Shown here: one piece after another, positions 1-6,056 of the stretch
Layout: each line of letters begins with the position of its first letter
Position numbering within the stretch: position 1 is the first letter of the stretch
Virus record (IMG/VR): IMGVR_UViG_3300005582_000150
Location: 1-20,568 of that record
Origin: a virus
Reading direction: 5' to 3' (one strand)
Length of the DNA stretch: 20,568 nucleotides
Program-made: the position numbers and the translations under genes
Notes under the pieces: model-generated
Seen by the model: only the letters and a program-made list of their open reading frames with translations
Database searches by the model: none
Told to the model about the DNA's origin: nothing

Positions 1-1209
1 GGGATTGGGACGACTTCGCCGGGAAGCAAGCTGGAAATAAGAAACGATGTTGCGGCCACAACCAGCTTGGACCCAACAGCTATCAAGTTGTTCAACAACC
101 TTGATGGTGGTTCTGGTATTGAGTTTTCCAATAGTGTTGCTGGCAAATCTAAAATATCGTTTGGTGTTCAATCAAGTGGGGCCGGTACAGACGACACTTA
201 CTTGGGGTTTAGCACGTCTTTAAATGGAGGCACTTTAACTGAGCGCATGAAGATCGATGCCTCCGGCAACCTTAACATTGTTAATCTAACCGCATCAAAA
301 GCAGTATTCACAGATGCAAGTAAAAATCTTACGAGCACAGGTACAGTTGGTGTTACACAAGGTGGTACTGGTCTTAGCACGATCGCAGCTCTTTCGATTC
401 CAGTTTCTACTACATTAAATACTTACGCAACTGTAACTCCTACAGCAGGTCAATCAGTTAGAATCAATGCTGGTGGAACTGCTTGGGAGGCTTATACGCC
501 TTCTTCTGGTACCGGCTCAGTAACAGGTGTTACAGGTACAGCACCTATAGTATCAAGTGGTGGCACAGCACCTGCTATTAGTATTAGTGCTGCTACTATC
601 AGTGCAGCAGGTTCAATGTCTGCTGCAGATAAAACTAAACTAGATGGCATAGCCACAGGAGCCACAGCTAATACTGGTACTGTTACCGGTGTTTCAATTG
701 TATCAACTAATGGTTTTACTGGTACAGCAACTGCAACATCCACCCCTGCTATTACTTTAACAACTTCAGTTACAGGTGTTCTCAAAGGCAATGGTACAGC
801 AATTAGTGCAGCAACAGCTGGTACTGATTATGTATCACCTAGTGTAGCTACAAACTTCACTGCACCTCAACGTCCTAGTATTTCAGCTGAAACTGCTCCT
901 ACAACAAATGCTTTAACTTGGGATTTAACAGTTAATAGCATTATGCGTATCAATCTTAATGCAAATATAACTACTTTAACTTTAACGGGTACTTTAAGTA
1001 CGTATGCAGGTTATCAATATCAAGCTGTTGTACGATATAATGGCGGGACTACTATAACTTGGCCTGCTACAGTTAAATTTGCTGGAGGTACTGCTCCTAC
1101 TTTGACAGGTACAAGTGGTAAAGTTGATATATTTAATTTTATAGTTGCTTCTAACGACGGTGGAACTACATTTTTCCTGTTATGTACTGGCAACAGTCAA
1201 AATCTATAA
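1..1209 (+). CDS. Tail fibre / appendage protein (5' partial)
   Basis: The frame is open from base 1, so the true start lies upstream; a TTG at 67 is only an internal codon. The visible part has 402 residues. It begins with a 'GIGTTSPGSKLEIRND' stretch, typical of beta-helical phage fibre stems. It continues into Thr/Gly/Ser/Ala-rich low-complexity beta repeats that include 'SMSAADKTKLDGIA' and 'LKGNGTAISAATAGTDY', two motifs I recognise from many unrelated phage fibres. The last ~120 residues look like a compact beta domain. Expected role: a trimeric receptor-binding or stem fibre on the virion surface. The next gene follows after 9 bp with a good AAGGA ribosome site, so the two are probably co-transcribed. 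GC content falls from about 55% in the first 60 bases to about 32% near base 1000, which suggests mosaic origin. Receptor specificity cannot be inferred. Confidence 0.8.
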   Translation, partial: GIGTTSPGSKLEIRNDVAATTSLDPTAIKLFNNLDGGSGIEFSNSVAGKSKISFGVQSSGAGTDDTYLGFSTSLNGGTLTERMKIDASGNLNIVNLTASKAVFTDASKNLTSTGTVGVTQGGTGLSTIAALSIPVSTTLNTYATVTPTAGQSVRINAGGTAWEAYTPSSGTGSVTGVTGTAPIVSSGGTAPAISISAATISAAGSMSAADKTKLDGIATGATANTGTVTGVSIVSTNGFTGTATATSTPAITLTTSVTGVLKGNGTAISAATAGTDYVSPSVATNFTAPQRPSISAETAPTTNALTWDLTVNSIMRINLNANITTLTLTGTLSTYAGYQYQAVVRYNGGTTITWPATVKFAGGTAPTLTGTSGKVDIFNFIVASNDGGTTFFLLCTGNSQNL

Positions 1210-1218
1210 GGATATACG

Positions 1219-3111
1219 ATGTTTCCATTACAAGGCGGAATGCCAACAGCAATAACTTATAGTGATGATGTTTTCAGTGCATATACTTATACAGGCAACG
1301 GCTCAACTCAAACAATTACTAATGGAATTAATTTATCCGGAAAAGGTGGCCTCGTATGGATGAAAGGTCGAAACAATACAACTGCTCATGCTTTATATGA
1401 TACAGTTCGTGGAGCTACGTTTGATTTAGCTGTCGACACCACGGCAGCGGCAACAACACAAACAACAGGGTTAACTGCGTTTAATTCTAACGGATTTGCT
1501 CTTGGTACGTTATCAAAATTAAATAGTAATACCGCTACATATGCAAGCTGGACCTTTCGCAAAGCTCCTAAATTCTTTGATATAGTAACATATACTGGCA
1601 ACGGAGCAACAAACGCACAAAGCATTGCTCACAATCTGGAAATTGCGCCTGGTCTTATTATAATTAAAAGATTAAACTCTACAAGCAATTGGTTTGTTTA
1701 TCATCGTTCTCAAGGTGACGATAAAGTTCTTAGACTTAATACAACTGAACTTGCCTCGACGATTTCATTTACCAACTGGACTGCAACAAGCTCTGTATTT
1801 GGACCACCAAGTATCAGTGGTTCTGCTGACGCCAATGTAAGTGGAGGTACTTATGTTGCCTATTTGTTTGCCCATGATACCACAACTGATGGAAATATCC
1901 AATGTGGAACTTTTACTACCGATGCTGTCGGCGATGCAACAGTAAATTTAGGTTGGGAACCACAATTTTTAATAGTTAAAAATGTTACTGCAACTTCTGA
2001 TTGGTGGATATTTGATACTACGCGCAACTGGGTAGATAGGGTTTCAGGCAGTGGTGTTTTAAACACTACAATAGGAATAGATGGTTCTTGGGGTGGTGTT
2101 AATTCTCCTACTGCTACAGGTTTTAAAATAAATATTAGCGCATCTGCAAATTTTATTTATATAGCTGTTCGTCGTTCTAACAAACCACCAACAGCTGGAA
2201 CACAGGTATTACAAGCAGTTGCATATACTGGAAATAGTGATGTACAGACAATAACTACTTCTACTTTAGTAGCTCCAGATCTTTTTTGGGCAAAATGGAG
2301 AGCAGGTACGCCAGGAAATAGCTCACATAATATTTGGGATAGATTAAGAGGCGTTGCTTCAGGTAGACTGTTTTCTAATTTAAATAATGCTGAAGGATCA
2401 GGGTCAGCTATAACATCATTTAATATGAATGGTGTTACTTTAAATTCAAATTTTGCCAACACATCTAGTACAACTTACATTGGATGGCTCTTTAAACGTG
2501 CTAGAGGCGTATTTGATCAAGTCTGTTATTCTGGGACAAATGCTGCTCGTGTTATTACACATAATTTAGGTGTTGTTCCTGAACTAATAATTGTAAAAAA
2601 TCGTACAACAAGTACAGATTGGGCTGTATACTCTGCACCAGTAGGTAAAGATAATGCTTTGTTTTTACATTTGACTAATGCTTTTGGTGCCGTAGCTCAT
2701 TGGGATAACACACTACCTACCTCAACAGGTTTTTCATTAACTACCAATGCTGTAGTTAATCAAAACGGATCTAACTATCTAGCTTGGATTTTTGCATCCA
2801 GTGCTGGCATTTCTAAAGTAGGTTCATATACTGGTAATGGTACTTTGCAAACAATTAATTGTAATTTTGTAGCAGGTGCAAGATTTGTACTTATTAAAAG
2901 TATTAGTAGTGGTGGTAATTGGTACGTTTGGGATACTACTAGAGGTATCATAGCAGCAAACGATCCTTACCTTATCTTAAACGGTACTGATGCAGAAATA
3001 ACAACGGACGATTCTATTGACCCTGTAGCTACTGGATTTATTGTAAATCAATTAGCTACAACTAATATTAATGTTAATACTGCTACTTATCTATTTTTAG
3101 CAATCGCATAG
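1219..3111 (+). CDS. DUF7483-like tandem-repeat virion/fibre protein
   Basis: This 630-residue protein is built from about six imperfect repeats of roughly 100 residues. They start near residues 22, 124, 225, 335, 435 and 535. Each opens with a 'YTGNG..QTI' type strand, then a 'PxLIIVKxR..T.DWxVYD..RG' block, and usually closes with 'YIAWLF'. I recognise this pattern as the DUF7483-type repeat of environmental phage tail-region proteins; the family name is from memory. The Trp- and Tyr-rich beta repeats suggest a surface-exposed adhesin or fibre domain. An ATG at 1219 preceded by AAGGA supports the start. There is no signal peptide or membrane segment. The stop is followed after 8 bp by the next gene, whose ribosome site (TAGGAG) overlaps this stop codon, so translation is probably coupled. 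Role in binding is inferred from repeats and position. Confidence 0.75.
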   Translation: MFPLQGGMPTAITYSDDVFSAYTYTGNGSTQTITNGINLSGKGGLVWMKGRNNTTAHALYDTVRGATFDLAVDTTAAATTQTTGLTAFNSNGFALGTLSKLNSNTATYASWTFRKAPKFFDIVTYTGNGATNAQSIAHNLEIAPGLIIIKRLNSTSNWFVYHRSQGDDKVLRLNTTELASTISFTNWTATSSVFGPPSISGSADANVSGGTYVAYLFAHDTTTDGNIQCGTFTTDAVGDATVNLGWEPQFLIVKNVTATSDWWIFDTTRNWVDRVSGSGVLNTTIGIDGSWGGVNSPTATGFKINISASANFIYIAVRRSNKPPTAGTQVLQAVAYTGNSDVQTITTSTLVAPDLFWAKWRAGTPGNSSHNIWDRLRGVASGRLFSNLNNAEGSGSAITSFNMNGVTLNSNFANTSSTTYIGWLFKRARGVFDQVCYSGTNAARVITHNLGVVPELIIVKNRTTSTDWAVYSAPVGKDNALFLHLTNAFGAVAHWDNTLPTSTGFSLTTNAVVNQNGSNYLAWIFASSAGISKVGSYTGNGTLQTINCNFVAGARFVLIKSISSGGNWYVWDTTRGIIAANDPYLILNGTDAEITTDDSIDPVATGFIVNQLATTNINVNTATYLFLAIA

Positions 3112-3119
3112 GAGTCATT

Positions 3120-3680
3120 ATGTACCTAAATATTACCACCAATCAATATCCAGTATCTGAACAAGATATTAGATCAGCGTTTTTAAATACAAGTTTTTCA
3201 GTATCTTTCCAACCCCCTGAAGATTATGTATTTGTATTTGCTAGTCCACAGCCAGCACATGATACTGTTACTGAGTATGCTAGAGAAATTGCACCTATAT
3301 TAAATGATAAGGGAACTTGGGAACAACAGTGGGAAGTTGTTAAAATTTATAACAATCAAGAAGATGAAGCTGCAGCAATAATTGCAGCTCAAGAAGTTAG
3401 AAATAACTCAATCAAAAATAATATTATTCAACAAACTCAATATCGTTTAGATCAATTTGCTCAAACACGTAATTATGATAATATTCTCTCTGCTTGTACT
3501 TATGCAACAAGTCCTACTGCTAAATTTGCAACTGAAGGGCAATATTGTGTAAATGTACGTGATGCTACTTGGGCAAAATTGCTTGAAATATTATCAGATG
3601 TAGAAAACAACCTAAGGCCTATTCCTGGAAGTTATTCAGAAATTGAATCAGAGTTGCCTTCCTTAGTATGGCCTCTGTAA
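3120..3680 (+). CDS. Tail-fibre assembly-like protein (DUF4376-like C-terminus)
   Basis: This 186-residue protein follows the repeat fibre gene, the usual place for a fibre assembly chaperone or a small fibre-associated protein. Residues 1-70 are mixed alpha/beta, with 'TEYAREIAPILNDKGTWEQQW'-type features common near fibre loci. Residues ~85-186 are helical and contain 'QYRLDQFAQTRNYDNILSAC' followed by 'TYATSP.AKF..EGQYCVNVRDATW'. I recognise this signature from a widespread phage fibre-locus family resembling DUF4376. Two cysteines lie close to the signature, at about residues 125 and 142. The family function is not firmly established; fibre folding or assembly is inference. The start ATG at 3120 has TAGGAG immediately upstream. 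Confidence 0.65.
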   Translation: MYLNITTNQYPVSEQDIRSAFLNTSFSVSFQPPEDYVFVFASPQPAHDTVTEYAREIAPILNDKGTWEQQWEVVKIYNNQEDEAAAIIAAQEVRNNSIKNNIIQQTQYRLDQFAQTRNYDNILSACTYATSPTAKFATEGQYCVNVRDATWAKLLEILSDVENNLRPIPGSYSEIESELPSLVWPL

Positions 3681-3711
3681 GTAACATTTAAACTACAAAG
3701 CAGAGGACTAA

Positions 3712-4023
3712 ATGAACGAAGATGTTTCGCTTTTAAATCACAAATTCGACAGCTTAAGCGAAGTTGTCACAGACATGAAATCAGCCTTAAAGGAATTAAC
3801 TACAGCTATTACTAAATTAACTTTAATTGAAGAACGTCAGTCACATGCAGCAGCTGCACAAGAAAGATCTTTTGCATGTATTGAAAGAATTGAAGAAAGG
3901 TTAAAAGTATTAGAAGAGCAAATACCAGCAAATAGAAAACTATCAGTTTGGTTTGATAGAGCTACGTATGCAGGTATTGGTTTATTAGTAATGTTGTTAT
4001 TTAAAAAGTCTGGAATGTTATGA
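3712..4023 (+). CDS. Small coiled-coil protein with C-terminal membrane anchor (possible holin/XhlA-like)
   Basis: This protein has 103 residues. Residues ~5-75 are a charged, heptad-like helix ('ERIEERLKVLEEQI'), and residues ~84-97 are a single hydrophobic segment ('ATYAGIGLLVMLLF') followed by 'KKSGML'. This arrangement, coiled coil then tail anchor, resembles small phage haemolysin/XhlA-type lysis proteins, but I see no diagnostic motif. A clear CAGAGGA ribosome site lies upstream. The stop overlaps the start of the next gene (ATGA at 4020), so the pair is translationally coupled. The next protein has the mirror topology, with its anchor at the N-terminus. A lysis role is possible; a tail-associated membrane protein is the alternative. 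Function is not assigned. Confidence 0.55.
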   Translation: MNEDVSLLNHKFDSLSEVVTDMKSALKELTTAITKLTLIEERQSHAAAAQERSFACIERIEERLKVLEEQIPANRKLSVWFDRATYAGIGLLVMLLFKKSGML

Positions 4024-4310
4024 ATGCGGTAGATTGGCTGAAAAATCACTGGCCAATATTCTTAGCATTATTGGCCGTTGGCACTGCATGGGGTCAACAA
4101 CAAAATAAAATAGCTACTTTAGAACAAACAGTAAGAGAACAAGCTGCAATTACAGTTCAACTTGCAACATTAAAAGATCAAACAAATACGTCTATTACGA
4201 CTATTAAAGAACAAAATGCACGTATTGAAGAGCGTATTAAAATAATTTTAGAGTATCAAGAGAAGCAATATAAAGCAATAACCGGTAAAACTTACAGTCA
4301 AACAAACTAA
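4020..4310 (+). CDS. Small N-terminally anchored coiled-coil protein (possible spanin-like)
   Basis: This protein has 96 residues and overlaps the previous gene by 4 bp (ATGA). Residues ~11-25 ('WPIFLALLAVGTAWG') form a short hydrophobic segment. The remainder, ~28-87, is an almost uninterrupted polar helix ('KIATLEQTVREQ', 'ARIEERIKIILEYQEKQYK'). An N-terminal anchor plus a periplasmic coiled coil is the plan of inner-membrane spanins (Rz) of Gram-negative phages. This protein is shorter than most, and no lipoprotein partner (Rz1) is embedded or adjacent. With the preceding gene it forms a coupled pair of opposite membrane polarity embedded in the fibre region. The membrane location is well supported; the lysis role is only inferred. 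Confidence 0.5.
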   Translation: MNAVDWLKNHWPIFLALLAVGTAWGQQQNKIATLEQTVREQAAITVQLATLKDQTNTSITTIKEQNARIEERIKIILEYQEKQYKAITGKTYSQTN

Positions 4311-4319
4311 GGAACTAAA

Positions 4320-4703
4320 ATGGCAAAATGGGTCAGTTCAAACGTACTAGACAGTGGTCTTAATTATATTAAGACAACAGCAACTTCTATGCTTCTAATT
4401 AAAGCGTATACTGCTGCCGATTCTTATGCTACAGTCATCAGTAATAGTGTTGGTGCAGCTGCAATGGTTAATGGCGATTTTACGCTATCATCTTCTTCAT
4501 CTAACCGTGTTCTAACTACGGCTTCTGGTAAAACTACTACCGCTTCTGCAGGGTCTGGCGCTACTCCTAATCTACATATTGCTTTTACCGATGGCTCAGC
4601 TAACGTTATCTGGGTTACTGATGAAACATCCGATCAAGTTATTACATCAGGCAACACAATTAACTTTCCTGCGCTTACCTATACAAGCAATCAACCCACT
4701 TAA
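4320..4703 (+). CDS. Conserved phage virion-associated hypothetical protein
   Basis: This 127-residue protein starts 'MAKWVSSNVLDSGLNYIKTT'. I recognise this opening from a conserved small protein encoded near tail and head genes in many phages ('LDxGLNYIKxxATxM'). The rest is Thr/Ser/Ala-rich and predicted beta ('ADSYATVISNSVGAAAM', 'TPNLHIAFTDGSANVIWVTD'). There is no membrane segment or enzyme motif. The ribosome site AAGGA lies just upstream. It sits between the membrane pair and a fibre-type protein whose N-terminus also belongs to a commonly paired family, which suggests a virion surface or decoration component. The exact role is unknown. Confidence 0.6.
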   Translation: MAKWVSSNVLDSGLNYIKTTATSMLLIKAYTAADSYATVISNSVGAAAMVNGDFTLSSSSSNRVLTTASGKTTTASAGSGATPNLHIAFTDGSANVIWVTDETSDQVITSGNTINFPALTYTSNQPT

Positions 4704-4713
4704 GGAGACTTAA

Positions 4714-5658
4714 ATGGGCGTTAAACATAATTATACTGCCACTGGGACTAATGACGGTACTAAACAAATTTCTGTGACACGTTGGAATGACGATCATACG
4801 ATTGTTGGTGATCTTGATCTTCCCTTGTCAACGCCCGTCATTCCTCCGGCAGATAATATTTCTATCTTTGGAAAAAAAATTGGCGGAAGAATGATGTTGG
4901 CCCAAGTGGGTCCATCTGGTGTAGATACTACATTCCAACCTAATCTTGGTGGAAATAAAGTTAATATGCTTATTCCTATTGGCAATAGCGCAGCCGCAAT
5001 TACACAAGCAGGTCTTCAGCATTTTGGAATAGGTACTTTAACAACTGTTGGAACTGCAACGGTAAGAACCGCAACTGCTACTAACTTTGCAACTCGTCTT
5101 TTGAGATTAGGGTATGTAACGGCAGCTGCTACTGCTGGTTCAATGGTATCAACTAGAGAAACTCTAAACAAATATACTACAGGTGGCGGTGCAAATGCTG
5201 GTGGATTTTACTACAGACTTAGATTTGTGCCTAGTGATGCTGCCACAGTAGCTGGAGCAAGATTTTTTGCAGGACTATGGACTCAAACTACTGCGGCAAC
5301 AAACATAGAGCCTAACACTCTTACAAATGCTTTAGGAATTTGTCAGCTATCTACAAGTACTAATTTGCATGTATATGCAGCAGGCGCTTCAGCAAGCACT
5401 GCAGTAGATCTTGGTATTAATTTCCCAGCTAACGGTTTATCTACAGATGCTTATGAATTTTCTATGTTTGCAAATCCAGCTGGTGTAGTCACATATCAAG
5501 TTGATAAAATTGGCACTGCATTTACCGCATCTGGAACGTTTGCCTCAGTTCCAACTAGCACAGTTTTCTTAGGGCATCAAATCTGGAAAACAAATAATGC
5601 AACTGCATTAGCTACCGCTTTTGATATTTGTTCTCTTTATATTGAAACGGATAACTAA
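4714..5658 (+). CDS. Fibre / minor virion protein with C-terminal beta-sandwich-like domain
   Basis: This protein has 314 residues. Residues 1-35 ('GVKHNYTATGTNDGTKQISV' then 'RWNDDHTIVGDLDLP') match a short N-terminal module that precedes many phage receptor-binding or appendage domains. Residues ~45-130 contain 'GGRMMLAQVGPSGVDTTFQP'. Residues ~150-314 are beta-rich ('GGFYYRLRFVPSDA', 'ARFFAGLWTQTT', 'AYEFSMFANPAG', 'FDICSLYIE'), like the concanavalin/jelly-roll type sandwich seen at fibre tips. Ligand binding at the virion surface is inferred from this architecture. The upstream TAAGGAG is strong. The stop directly abuts the next ATG at 5659 with no spacer. No catalytic motif is evident. 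Confidence 0.6.
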   Translation: MGVKHNYTATGTNDGTKQISVTRWNDDHTIVGDLDLPLSTPVIPPADNISIFGKKIGGRMMLAQVGPSGVDTTFQPNLGGNKVNMLIPIGNSAAAITQAGLQHFGIGTLTTVGTATVRTATATNFATRLLRLGYVTAAATAGSMVSTRETLNKYTTGGGANAGGFYYRLRFVPSDAATVAGARFFAGLWTQTTAATNIEPNTLTNALGICQLSTSTNLHVYAAGASASTAVDLGINFPANGLSTDAYEFSMFANPAGVVTYQVDKIGTAFTASGTFASVPTSTVFLGHQIWKTNNATALATAFDICSLYIETDN

Positions 5659-6048
5659 ATGTACAGAATTAACACTGCAACAGGTGATATTTATGAAACT
5701 TCTACTGGCGAAGTTTCAAAATCACCTTTTATGGATGGAATGTATTTAAGATATGCATCTTGGATTCAAGCTGGAAATACGGCTGAACAATTTTATGAAG
5801 AACCTCCAGCTCCAGTTCCAAGTGAAGTCTTAAGATTTCAATTTAGAGTTGCTTTACTAAATGCTGAAGTTTTACCTAGTGTAGAAAACTATATGGCAAC
5901 TCATAGTGGCGCATCTGGTATTGTATGGAAAGATTTAGATTATTTTAATAGATCTTCAAATATTGTAGAAGAAATTCGTGTATTCCTTAATCAAACTCCA
6001 GAGCAAATGGACGACTTGTTTAGGAATGCTACTTTGATTACAGCGTAG
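5659..6048 (+). CDS. Small tail-region protein, possible fibre-assembly factor
   Basis: This 129-residue protein starts immediately after the previous stop. Residues 1-45 are a short beta segment ('MYRINTATGDIYETSTGEV'). Residues ~58-125 are helical, with the pattern 'FRVALLNAEVLPSVENYM...IVWKDLDYFNRSS' and 'LNQTPEQMDDLFRNATLI'. I recognise this from small proteins next to phage fibre genes, which typically show 'ALL.A.LL..VE....D...W....F.R..P.V.......GLT.EQ.DDLF'. Such proteins are usually annotated as hypothetical or tail-assembly. It lacks membrane segments and catalytic residues. Its position just before the large 22-residue-repeat protein suggests an assembly partner, which is inference. 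Confidence 0.5.
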   Translation: MYRINTATGDIYETSTGEVSKSPFMDGMYLRYASWIQAGNTAEQFYEEPPAPVPSEVLRFQFRVALLNAEVLPSVENYMATHSGASGIVWKDLDYFNRSSNIVEEIRVFLNQTPEQMDDLFRNATLITA

Positions 6049-6056
6049 GAGAAGAC

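Noticed and set aside
67-69. TTG as the start of the first fibre gene
   Set aside because: The frame is open from base 1 with fibre-like residues before it and no ribosome site near 67, so the gene is truncated by the window edge.
492-791. 99-codon minus-strand frame (and similar short minus-strand frames in the fibre genes)
   Set aside because: Low-complexity Val/Pro/Ala sequence produced by reverse reading of Thr/Gly/Ala repeats; no ribosome site or homology.
4020-4310. Firm Rz/Rz1 spanin assignment
   Set aside because: There is no lipobox-bearing partner in the overlapping or adjacent frames and no endolysin nearby, so only membrane topology can be claimed.
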